Of a DNA stretch of 64,000 nt, positions 24,265-32,315 are shown one piece after another. Within the stretch, counting starts at the first letter, position 1; every line of letters starts with the position of its first letter. The DNA lies in the NCBI GenBank assembly GCA_020632915.1, contig JACKEP010000018.1:66894-130893 (forward strand). The letters run 5' to 3'. A program made the position numbers and the translations under genes. The notes beneath the pieces are model-generated. The model worked only from the letters and a program-made list of their open reading frames with translations, had not been told where the DNA came from and did no database searches. The stretch comes from Alphaproteobacteria bacterium. GTDB lineage: Bacteria; Myxococcota_A; UBA796; GCA-2862545.

Positions 24265-27200
24265 GCCGTGGCCTCCCGCTTCTTGATGTCGACCCAGACG
24301 TGCACGCCCGGCTCCACGTCACGCATCGACGTGGGGGCACGGAAGTCGTCGAGGAGGTCGCTGTTGTCGCCCACGAGGTCGTCCACGGCGGTCGACAGCA
24401 GAGCCTGGAAGTTCTTTGGCGTCTCCCACGGGGAGTACTTCAGCGTGCCGCCGGCCTCGTCGACGTGGTCGATGAGCAGCTTCCACTGCTTGATGAGGAA
24501 CTCGATGCGGCTGCGCAGGTTGCTCTCGACGGTGGGGGAGACGTCCTCGCGGTGGTCCAGAGCCCGCTTCGTGAGCAGCTCGATCACCCGCGCCTCCATC
24601 GGCGCCAGCTCGTCCTGCTTCATGCGTCGCACGGCCTCGCTGGGCGCCATGCGGGGGCCCAAGTGGCGCACCAGGCCGACCACCACGCCGGCGAGGCCGC
24701 GGTCCACGGCGCGGGTGCTGAACGGCGTGACGCTGGACGCCTCGACCTCCCGGTAGAAGCTCTCGTGGTAGGCGGTGAACCGCTCGTAGTGGCTGCGGTC
24801 ACGCGGCTTGAACACGTTGTAGGCGGTGACCACGAGGCCCGGTGTCTCGCGGCCGACGCGGGAGGACGCCTGGATGTACTCGGCGGTGGTGCGGGGCTGG
24901 CCGTTGACCACCATGAGGCCGAGGCGGGAGATGTCGACGCCCACGGAGATCATGGAGCTCGCGAGCAGCACGTCGTGCTTCGCGTCTCGGCCCCTGCCGA
25001 ACGGGCTGTTGAGCCTGTCGATGGCCTGGGCGATGTCGTCGGTGCTCTGGCGGCTGGTGAGCTCGAGCACGTCGAAGCCGAGCCGGCGGTCGTCGAAGTG
25101 GCTGCTCCGCTCCTCGTCGAGGGGGCGGCGGCGGGCCATCCGGTCGGTGCGCTGGGCGACGTCCTCCAGCACGAGCCGCTGGGCGCCTCCGAGCTCCTTC
25201 AGGGCGTTGAAGTAGGCGACCAGGGTCATGTAGGTGTCGCCGGGGTTGTCGCGCCCAGGGGCGCCCGCCTCGTGCCAGTGCTTCTGCGCTGCCGCGAGCA
25301 GGGCCGTGTAGGTGCGGGCGGCGAGCACCTTCATGCTCCGGCCTGGTGCGGCGACGCCCAGGTACACGCGGGTCTTCGCCGCGGACTTGTCCGTCTCGGC
25401 GAAGAAGGTGTCGCCGTCGTCGAGGCCCTGGGGCGGGAACAGGTGCACGTTCGGGCGGCCGAACACGGCGCGGATCTGCTCGGTGGCGCGCCGGGCCGTG
25501 GCCGTGGAGGCCAGCACCTTCGGGCCGTAGCCGGTGTGGTCTCGGCACAAGGCGTCGATCGCGGTCTCATACAGGCCGACCATCGTGCCCAGGGGGCCGC
25601 TGATCAGGTGGAGCTCGTCCTGGATGATGAGCTCGGGGGGCAGGAGCCCGTCGGGCAGCGGGCGCGCCTCCTGGGGCACCTTCTCGTGCTCGCCGAGGAA
25701 GCCGTACTCGCCTTCGGCGCGCGCCCGGCCGAACAGCATACCCACCGAGCCGCGCCAGGGCAGCGAGGCGAACTTGTCGACCGTGCCGACCACGATGGTG
25801 GGCAGTTCCCGGTAGATGTGCTCGTCCACGACCACGAGCGGCAGGCCGTCGCGGTGCTGGGGGGCGGACGGGTCAGCACCGAAGCTGAAGTCGCAGTCGA
25901 CGTTGCTGCACCCGACCGTGAGCGCCTTCGCGTGCTTGCCATCGGGGACGAGCTCGAAGCTCTCGCCGTCGAGCTTGGTGTCGCACCAGGGGCAGGCGGC
26001 CAGCGGGACCGGGGGAGGTCCACCGTAGGAGCGACCGGTCCGCTTGAGCTTCCGAACGGCCTCGGCGGCGTCCTCCAAGCGGTTCGCCGTGGCCTTGCGG
26101 CCGACCCACAGGCCGATGCTGAACCGGTGGTGGCCGAGGCGGTCCGGCTGGTCGCGGCGCTGGAGCTCCATGGCGCAGATGAGCTGCGAGGCGCGCCGGA
26201 GTTGGTCGAGCGTGAGCAGGCGTAGGGTGTAGCGAAGCAGCACCGCCACGCCGGCGCCCCCATCGGGTCGGTCACGACCGCGCAGGCGGCGCAGCGCGAT
26301 GACGTAGGCGGCCACGCCCAGGTAGGCCTCGGTCTTGCCACCGCCGGTGGGGAAGAACAGCAGGTCGACGCGGTCTCGGTCGGCGTGGTGCGGGTCGGTG
26401 GCGCCTGCGATGTTGAGCATCACGAAGGCGAACTGGAACAGGCGCCACTTCGGCTTCTTGTCGTCTGGGCGCGCCTTTCGGGCGGCGGTGTCCATGGCTG
26501 CGTTCGCGATCTGGAAGGCCTCGAGCGCGAGCGGGTCGCGGTCGAGCACCTCGACGCCCTCCTCGATGCGGCCGAGCGCCCGCATCGCCTCGTCCAGGAG
26601 ACCCTGGGCGGTCTCCTGGCGGCTCGCGGACAGGCCGGGGAGCTTGGACCGCTGCGTGTCGATCCAGGCCCGGTAGGCGGCCACCAGGGGCGCCACACCG
26701 CGGCGCAGGGTGTCGACCTCGGTGAGTGCGGCCAGCTTGTCCATCTCCAGCAGCACGCCGTCGATGCTCTTGGCCTTCATCCGGTGGACGGCGGCGCGGG
26801 GCACCCAGGCGGTTCCGACCTGGCTGCAGGTGCCCTCGTGGGCCTCCGCGGTGGAGGCGACGCCGTGCCCGACGGCCCACTCGAGGTGGTCGCGGAACTG
26901 CACGTCGTTGCGCCGGTCGTCGGGGTGGTCGGTGACGGCCATCCGGCGCCGGGGGACGAAGCCTTGGCTGCTGCGCACGGTCAGCCGCGCCTGGAACAGG
27001 AACCGCTCATCGGCGGCCGAGCCCTCGACGGGGTCCCGGCCGTTGAGCAGGAACAGGCTGACGGCGCGGGTGCCCGATGGCACCCCGTCGGCCTCGACCG
27101 GTTGATCGACCACCCGGAGGAATACGCCACCGGTGCCCGGGATCGGGTCCGGGTGCGCGTCGTGGCGCCCGAGGTGCACCGGGACGGTGCCTTCGAAGGT

Positions 27201-27677
27201 CAACACGCGCCGCCAGTAGCGGAACCGCACGCTCTTGGTCTCGTCGTCGTCGTCGCGGTGCGGGATCGCCCGCTCGGTCCAACGGGCCCGCTCGGCGTCA
27301 CGGTAGGAGAGGGTGGTCTCCTCGTCGAGCTCTTCGTACTCGCCCCAGCTCACGTCCACCTCGAGCACGGTCGCGTCGGAGGGCACGAGGAAGGACAGGC
27401 CCATCGAGGCGGGCAGGAAGGGGCGCGCCACGCGCACGTCGTCCGCGGCCTCGTCGGCCTCGGCCTCCACCTCGTTGCCCAGCGCCTCGTCGCCGGTGTC
27501 GTCGGTGCGCTGCTCCTCCGGGGCGCCGGCCGGCACCAGGAAGCCCGTGAGGTACCAGCGGGACGGGGAGGTCTCCAGGACCTCGTGCTCGCCCATGGGG
27601 CCGACCAGGTCCGCCTCCAGGGCCTCGATGAGGTGCTCCCGGATCTCGACCTGCTGGGTTGCGATGTCGTCGCTCAT
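24261..27677 (-). CDS. drmA: DISARM helicase DrmA
   Basis: This encodes 1,138 residues. It is a SF2 helicase of the DISARM core. The ATG at 27677 overlaps the upstream stop. The N-terminus (EIREHLIEALEADLVGPM) and a large beta-rich N-part precede the Walker A LLFFPTGGGKTEAYLG near residue 439. The Walker B is LIIQDELHLISGPLGT near residue 681. A zinc finger is seen in LAACPWCDTKL... VGCSNVDC (about residues 557-590). Motif VI-like phrases SVGVDISRLGLMVV and YIQASSRVGR (near 905-935) complete the helicase core. DrmA with DrmB is thought to bind and process incoming unmodified DNA. Length and order agree with known DrmA. Confidence 0.9.
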   Translation of the reverse strand: MSDDIATQQVEIREHLIEALEADLVGPMGEHEVLETSPSRWYLTGFLVPAGAPEEQRTDDTGDEALGNEVEAEADEAADDVRVARPFLPASMGLSFLVPSDATVLEVDVSWGEYEELDEETTLSYRDAERARWTERAIPHRDDDDETKSVRFRYWRRVLTFEGTVPVHLGRHDAHPDPIPGTGGVFLRVVDQPVEADGVPSGTRAVSLFLLNGRDPVEGSAADERFLFQARLTVRSSQGFVPRRRMAVTDHPDDRRNDVQFRDHLEWAVGHGVASTAEAHEGTCSQVGTAWVPRAAVHRMKAKSIDGVLLEMDKLAALTEVDTLRRGVAPLVAAYRAWIDTQRSKLPGLSASRQETAQGLLDEAMRALGRIEEGVEVLDRDPLALEAFQIANAAMDTAARKARPDDKKPKWRLFQFAFVMLNIAGATDPHHADRDRVDLLFFPTGGGKTEAYLGVAAYVIALRRLRGRDRPDGGAGVAVLLRYTLRLLTLDQLRRASQLICAMELQRRDQPDRLGHHRFSIGLWVGRKATANRLEDAAEAVRKLKRTGRSYGGPPPVPLAACPWCDTKLDGESFELVPDGKHAKALTVGCSNVDCDFSFGADPSAPQHRDGLPLVVVDEHIYRELPTIVVGTVDKFASLPWRGSVGMLFGRARAEGEYGFLGEHEKVPQEARPLPDGLLPPELIIQDELHLISGPLGTMVGLYETAIDALCRDHTGYGPKVLASTATARRATEQIRAVFGRPNVHLFPPQGLDDGDTFFAETDKSAAKTRVYLGVAAPGRSMKVLAARTYTALLAAAQKHWHEAGAPGRDNPGDTYMTLVAYFNALKELGGAQRLVLEDVAQRTDRMARRRPLDEERSSHFDDRRLGFDVLELTSRQSTDDIAQAIDRLNSPFGRGRDAKHDVLLASSMISVGVDISRLGLMVVNGQPRTTAEYIQASSRVGRETPGLVVTAYNVFKPRDRSHYERFTAYHESFYREVEASSVTPFSTRAVDRGLAGVVVGLVRHLGPRMAPSEAVRRMKQDELAPMEARVIELLTKRALDHREDVSPTVESNLRSRIEFLIKQWKLLIDHVDEAGGTLKYSPWETPKNFQALLSTAVDDLVGDNSDLLDDFRAPTSMRDVEPGVHVWVDIKKREATA

Positions 27678-29281
27678 GCCGTGGTCCCCCCGGGCAGTGG
27701 CGGAAGGTGGGTGTCGAGCCAGGCCTCGAAGCCTGGGTTGCGTGCCTGACCGGGACGCAGGACGAGGGCGCCCAGGGCGTGCCGCTCGTGGAACCACGAG
27801 GCGTACCACGGGGCCGTGTCGGCCGTGGCATCCGGGCAGAGCAGCACGCTGGCGGCGGGTGGTCCGTCGAAGCGCGGCCAGCGGAGCGCGTCGCGGTAGA
27901 GGTGGGCGCTCGTGAACGCGTCGCCCAGGGAGTACCGACCGACGCGGTACTTGGCGTCGAGCGACAGCCACCGCTTCACGGCGCCGGTTTGCACGCCGAT
28001 GGCGACGTCGGGGCGGCGCTCGCCGGTCAACGCGTGGCGCTTGGTGGGCACGTCCTCTCCGGCGAAATCGAGCCGGCTCGGGAAGCGCGGGTTGAACCAC
28101 ACGCCCACCTGGTGCGCCTGGTCCGGCGAAGTGGCGACCCACGAGGCCCCGCTGCCGGTGCTGCCCAGGTCCTTCAGCAGGTTCAGGCGCGACCACTTGC
28201 GCGGCCAGGAGGACGGCACGCGGGCGTCCACGGCGCGCTGGACGGCCAGTAGGCACCAGAGCTCGTAGAGGTGGTAGCTGGGCCGCGTGGCGACGGCGTG
28301 GTCCACCTCGGGCGCGAAGCCGAGCTTGAGGAGCTGGCGCCCGTAGCGGTGCGCGCGGGCGTAGGTGGGTGCGTCGAGCAGGACGAGGAGGGCAGCCTCC
28401 GTCGCTGGCTCGGGCGGCACGGTGGCGAGGGCGCTCGTGCGCAGGAGTCGACGCAGCCGTGAGGCCGTGGCGCGCAGGGCCCGCACCCGGGCCTCACACC
28501 AGCTCACGGTGTCGTTCAGCTCGCTCTTCAGTGCGTGGTCGAGCGCGTCGGCGGCGCCTTCGAGGCGACGGCTGACGGCCCGTGTGAGCCAGGCCAGGTG
28601 GCGGTTGGCGGGGTGGTCGATCACCTCGTGGACGGTGCGCACGGGGAGCTCGGGTGGCGCGCCGGACGTGTCGGGATCGGCACCGGGGAGGAACCAGGCC
28701 GCCGCCTCGGGGTGGGTGGAGAGCCAGCGGATCGACTCCCGGTCGGCCCGGCGGGCGAGGTGGACGGGTTGGGTCTCCAGGCGCGTGCGCGCCCGGGTCT
28801 TCGGGTCGCGGAGGATGTCCCGCAGGGCGCGTTCGAAGGCGGGCACGATGGGCAGGGTGGCCTCCACTGCGGTGGGGAGGTCGAGGCCGTCCAGGTCGAG
28901 CCCGGCCTGGCGTGGCCCCTCGACGCCGGCCGTCACCCCCGCCATCCAGGTCTCCAGCTCGTCGAGCAGGGCGAGCCAGAGGTCGGGGCCGAGCTTGGCC
29001 TCGTTGGGCTGGACGTCCAGCTCCACGTCGTGCTGCCTGGCGCCTCGCGTGAGCGTGAGCCTCACGCGGCCGACGGCGAATGGCAGCGCGACGGCGACGG
29101 CGGAACGCTGCGGATCCCACCCGAGCGTGCGGCCCTCGACCTGGGTGGACCACGGACCGTCCTCCTCCACCTCGACCCACCAGGTGCGGGCCTCGGTGAC
29201 CTGCCACACTCCGCCCACGCACCGCGCCTCGGCGCCGTGCTCGTCCACGAGGCGGACGGTGGGCGGGGGGAGGTGGTTCAC
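27674..29281 (-). CDS. DUF2357/COG1700-type PD-(D/E)XK nuclease, McrC-like partner
   Basis: This encodes 535 residues. The GTG at 29281 overlaps the TGA of the McrB-like gene. An N-terminal beta-rich part (about residues 1-110) is followed by a helical DUF2357-like middle and a C-terminal nuclease with RRPDVAIGVQTGAVKRWLSL then DAKYRVGRYS near residues 420-440. The Asp and Asp-x-Lys are the PD-(D/E)XK metal-binding residues. COG1700-type proteins commonly pair with McrB-like ATPases, as here, and would be the cutting subunit. Its position inside a DISARM gene set is unusual. The family assignment comes from motifs and neighbourhood. Confidence 0.75.
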   Translation of the reverse strand: MNHLPPPTVRLVDEHGAEARCVGGVWQVTEARTWWVEVEEDGPWSTQVEGRTLGWDPQRSAVAVALPFAVGRVRLTLTRGARQHDVELDVQPNEAKLGPDLWLALLDELETWMAGVTAGVEGPRQAGLDLDGLDLPTAVEATLPIVPAFERALRDILRDPKTRARTRLETQPVHLARRADRESIRWLSTHPEAAAWFLPGADPDTSGAPPELPVRTVHEVIDHPANRHLAWLTRAVSRRLEGAADALDHALKSELNDTVSWCEARVRALRATASRLRRLLRTSALATVPPEPATEAALLVLLDAPTYARAHRYGRQLLKLGFAPEVDHAVATRPSYHLYELWCLLAVQRAVDARVPSSWPRKWSRLNLLKDLGSTGSGASWVATSPDQAHQVGVWFNPRFPSRLDFAGEDVPTKRHALTGERRPDVAIGVQTGAVKRWLSLDAKYRVGRYSLGDAFTSAHLYRDALRWPRFDGPPAASVLLCPDATADTAPWYASWFHERHALGALVLRPGQARNPGFEAWLDTHLPPLPGGTTA

Positions 29282-31605
29282 GACCAGAACCCGGTGACGC
29301 CGGTGTCGCGGAGGCGGTCGCGCATGGCGCCCAGCTTGGCGGCGCACAGGACGAGCTGGCGCTCCTTGGCGAGCCTCTCCAGCGCACCCAGGGCGGCCTC
29401 CAGCTCCTTGGACTCGTGGCCCCGCAGGCGCGGCAGCACCTTGCTGAACAAGGCCTGGTCGATGAGTTCGTGGGCAGGGCAGGCGGTGTCGGCTTCGCGG
29501 GCGGCGGCGACCCAGTCCAGGACCTCGCCGGCGGTGCGGTAGCCGACGTGGCGTCGGATGGGGACCAGCACCGCCTGGAAGGCGCGCAGGGCGTCCTCGA
29601 CGGCGGCGTCGGCGTCCACGCGACGGGGGCGGCGCTGGAAGAACTCCTCCAGCTTCACGTCCCAAAACTCGAGCGTGAAGGCCCGGTCGAGCACCTTGTC
29701 GGAGAAGGCGTGGGTGGTCTCGTCCATGTTGACGGTGCCGCCGATGCGGAGGTTGCTCGGCCAGCGCACGGTGGGCGGCACCCCGTTCACGGGCTCGTCG
29801 AAGGCGTGCAGGTCGAGGTCGCCCGCGGTCTCCATCGCGCTGAGGAAGGGGGCGAAGTACCGCTCGACCCGGGCCAGGTTCATCTCGTCGAGCAGCAGGA
29901 AGAAGGGCAGGTGCGGGTGCCGGCTGGCGCGGATGACCAGCCGCAGTGCAGGCTCGGCCTGGAAGGTGGGCTCGGCGTGCAGGGCGTTGAAGTAGCCGAG
30001 CATGCCAGACGGATCGCGCCAGTCGGGGCGCACGGGGACCAGGGCGATGTGGGCGTCCTCGTCGAGCCCCATCGTGCGGCAGACTGCTCGGGCGTACTGC
30101 AGCAAGAGCTGCGTCTTGCCGGTGCCCGAGAGACCCGAGAGGATGGCGAACCGCTTCACGCCCTTCGACGTGCCGTCGTGCCGCTCTCCGAAGGTCCAGG
30201 CCGTGTGCAGGGCCCGCACCTGGTCGCGGCCGAACAGGATGCCCTCCTTCGCGGCGAGGTCCTCGAAGGCGTTCCACAGGGTCGGGAGGTCGGGATGGGC
30301 GGCCGCGGTGCCCTCGACCACCTCCACCTCGTCGAACCCCTCCGTGATGAGGTCCTCGGCGGGGGCGGGCAGCGGCAGGTCGTCCGGGAGGCGCTTCACC
30401 AGCTCGCGGCCGGCGGCGGTGATCTCCCGGGTCTGGCCTTCCCGGGTCACGACGCCCGCGACGCGCGCCCACCAGAGATGGCGCTGCGCGAGCTGGCCCA
30501 TGCTCTTGGAGGTCGTGAACGGCGACAGCAGCATCGCCACTTCGGGCCCGGTGCGCGAACCCTCGGCGAGCTTGCGCAGGAGCAGCGCGAAGCCCTTGAT
30601 GCGGACACAGAGCGCCTCGGCCAGCAGCTCCTCGCCGCCGGGGTCGAGCAGGGCCTCGCCAGCGTCGGTGGTGGTGTACTCGTCGCCTTTGCGGCTCACG
30701 AGGCCGAGGTGCTGTAGGTCGCGCAGGAGGGTGGGGAGGTAGCGGCGGTTCATCACCGCGAGCTCCAGCTCGTCTCCCAGCGCGGTGGTCAGGGTCTCGA
30801 CGGTCTGGGGCTCCAGGCACTCCCGCAGGGCGAGCTGGAGGGAGGTGGCGCCAGTCTTGTAGACGTCGAGCCAGACGTACTGGCGGGAGAGCGGCCACAG
30901 CTCCAGGCGCTCGATCTCTTCCACGGGGGACGGTGGTTGTGGCTCCTGATCGGGGGGGGGCACAGGGAGCTGGTCGTCTTCAATCTCCCCAGCGTGTTCC
31001 GCCAGGTACCAGCAGAACATCGCGCGGCGAGCATGCTCTGCGAGATCTTCCTCCGCCCCGAGCACATGGCGCAGGCGTTCGCGGACCTGTACATGGTTCT
31101 CCACGGGCGTCTTGCCTCGCTGGCCAAACACGAGGTCCCTCACAGCCATCTGGTGGCCGCTCTTCAGTACGCAGTGGAAGTCGGCGGGAATAAGCATGTG
31201 GATCGCGCGCATGAGGCGGGCGCGTGGAGTCTTGCCGTGGTCCGTGAGCGCATCCACGCGCGCGAGCAGCTTCGCATGAGCGGTCTCAAGGTCTTTGACG
31301 CGTCTGGACACCGCTGGGTCGCGACCGCGTTTGCGGAGGTCGACGAAGCCTTGAACCAGCTCCGCATCTGTCAGGAGCGGAGTCGCGTCAATGGTCCGGT
31401 CCGTCGCTCCGGCGCCCGTGATACCCTCGTCCTCCCATAGACGACGTTGTCCATCGGGTGACCGAAGCTCCGCATCGGTCACGTCTCGGCCCCATGTGAG
31501 GGCACGGACGTAGGCCTCGAACCACGCCTTCCATGCTGTCTCGGGCAGGTCGAAGTGTTCGTAGAGCTGCTGGATACGAGCGTTGTCCAGGCGGGAGCGC
31601 GTCAT
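29278..31605 (-). CDS. McrB-like AAA+ ATPase
   Basis: This encodes 775 residues. The ATG at 31605 begins MTRSRLDNARIQQLYEHFD. The C-terminal half is an AAA+ motor of the McrB type: Walker A LSGLSGTGKTQLLLQYA near residue 487, Walker B PFFLLLDEMNLARVERYFAP near 567, and the family signature GTVNMDETTHAFSDKVLDRA near 615. The N-terminal half (residues 1-400) is helical with no recognised domain and may recognise modified or foreign DNA. Its bases are noticeably less GC-rich at about 31,000-31,560 than in the rest of the island. It sits 56 bases after the small nuclease gene and overlaps the DUF2357 gene by 4 bases, so a McrBC-like pair is formed. Confidence 0.82.
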   Translation of the reverse strand: MTRSRLDNARIQQLYEHFDLPETAWKAWFEAYVRALTWGRDVTDAELRSPDGQRRLWEDEGITGAGATDRTIDATPLLTDAELVQGFVDLRKRGRDPAVSRRVKDLETAHAKLLARVDALTDHGKTPRARLMRAIHMLIPADFHCVLKSGHQMAVRDLVFGQRGKTPVENHVQVRERLRHVLGAEEDLAEHARRAMFCWYLAEHAGEIEDDQLPVPPPDQEPQPPSPVEEIERLELWPLSRQYVWLDVYKTGATSLQLALRECLEPQTVETLTTALGDELELAVMNRRYLPTLLRDLQHLGLVSRKGDEYTTTDAGEALLDPGGEELLAEALCVRIKGFALLLRKLAEGSRTGPEVAMLLSPFTTSKSMGQLAQRHLWWARVAGVVTREGQTREITAAGRELVKRLPDDLPLPAPAEDLITEGFDEVEVVEGTAAAHPDLPTLWNAFEDLAAKEGILFGRDQVRALHTAWTFGERHDGTSKGVKRFAILSGLSGTGKTQLLLQYARAVCRTMGLDEDAHIALVPVRPDWRDPSGMLGYFNALHAEPTFQAEPALRLVIRASRHPHLPFFLLLDEMNLARVERYFAPFLSAMETAGDLDLHAFDEPVNGVPPTVRWPSNLRIGGTVNMDETTHAFSDKVLDRAFTLEFWDVKLEEFFQRRPRRVDADAAVEDALRAFQAVLVPIRRHVGYRTAGEVLDWVAAAREADTACPAHELIDQALFSKVLPRLRGHESKELEAALGALERLAKERQLVLCAAKLGAMRDRLRDTGVTGFWS

Positions 31606-31661
31606 GGAGTCACCGGGAAGCGAGGAGGCGCCGCGTCGGCACCCCGTGGTCGGCACTGGCG

Positions 31662-32315
31662 TCAGGTCGGCGTGTCGGGGAGTACCCAGCAGGCCCAGTT
31701 GAGCTGGTGGGGGTATCGGCGGGTGCCGGCAGGCGCCGCGGCGTGTTCCTTCTCGTACAGCGCGCGGGAGCCCACCGATGCACAGGCACGAATCTGCGCA
31801 GCCAGCGCAGGCCAGCCGACGTGGTCGTGGGACGGGGACGGCTGGTCGATGGGGGCGCCCGCGGTCCACCACGGCGCGAGGGTGTCGCCCACCGTCGTGC
31901 ACACGACCGCGCCAATCACGGGGCCATGGGGGTGCTTGCTGAACCTGTCGTGCTCTGGGAGTCCGCACGGCCTGAGGCGACGCATGTCCTCCACGAGCGC
32001 ATTCGCCTTCTGTCCACTGGCGAGGCGCTTCGCCTCGACGAGCACGGTGCCCGTGGGCGCGGTGAAGCGCATCGCCACCAGGTCGATCCGGTCATTCCGG
32101 CCGCTGTTGCTATCGGGAACCTCGGCGTAGACACGCCAGCCATCTTCCCGGAGCAACGCCGCGCCCAGGTGCAGCAGCACCGTCGCCTCGGCGACGTCGG
32201 CACCCCGAGAGGACCAGTAGTCCCACAGCGATGCGCTGAGCGTGCGGGACGCCTCATGGACGGCGGTGAGGAACGCATCGGTGAGGGCGGCGGTGTGTGA
32301 GTCGGTCGTCGTCAC
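31662..32315 (-). CDS. Small PD-(D/E)XK-like nuclease
   Basis: This encodes 217 residues. The GTG at 32315 overlaps the TGA of the methylase gene. After an N-terminal helix (ALTDAFLTAVHEASRTLSAS) the core reads LLREDGWRVYAEVP, then NDRIDLVAMRF and GTVLVEAKRLASG (residues 60-100). The Asp and Glu-x-Lys are spaced as in PD-(D/E)XK nucleases, and the strand pattern fits. The C-terminal half is Trp-rich with no known domain. It is not a standard DISARM gene as far as I know. It may be the effector linked to the methylase (inference). It could instead be a helper of the McrB-like gene. Confidence 0.65.
   Translation of the reverse strand: MTTTDSHTAALTDAFLTAVHEASRTLSASLWDYWSSRGADVAEATVLLHLGAALLREDGWRVYAEVPDSNSGRNDRIDLVAMRFTAPTGTVLVEAKRLASGQKANALVEDMRRLRPCGLPEHDRFSKHPHGPVIGAVVCTTVGDTLAPWWTAGAPIDQPSPSHDHVGWPALAAQIRACASVGSRALYEKEHAAAPAGTRRYPHQLNWACWVLPDTPT

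Noticed and set aside
27674..30898. A single 1,074-residue protein from the DUF2357 frame
   Set aside because: The N-terminal 539 residues are the McrB-like gene read in the wrong frame; the real start is the GTG at 29281 overlapping the McrB stop.
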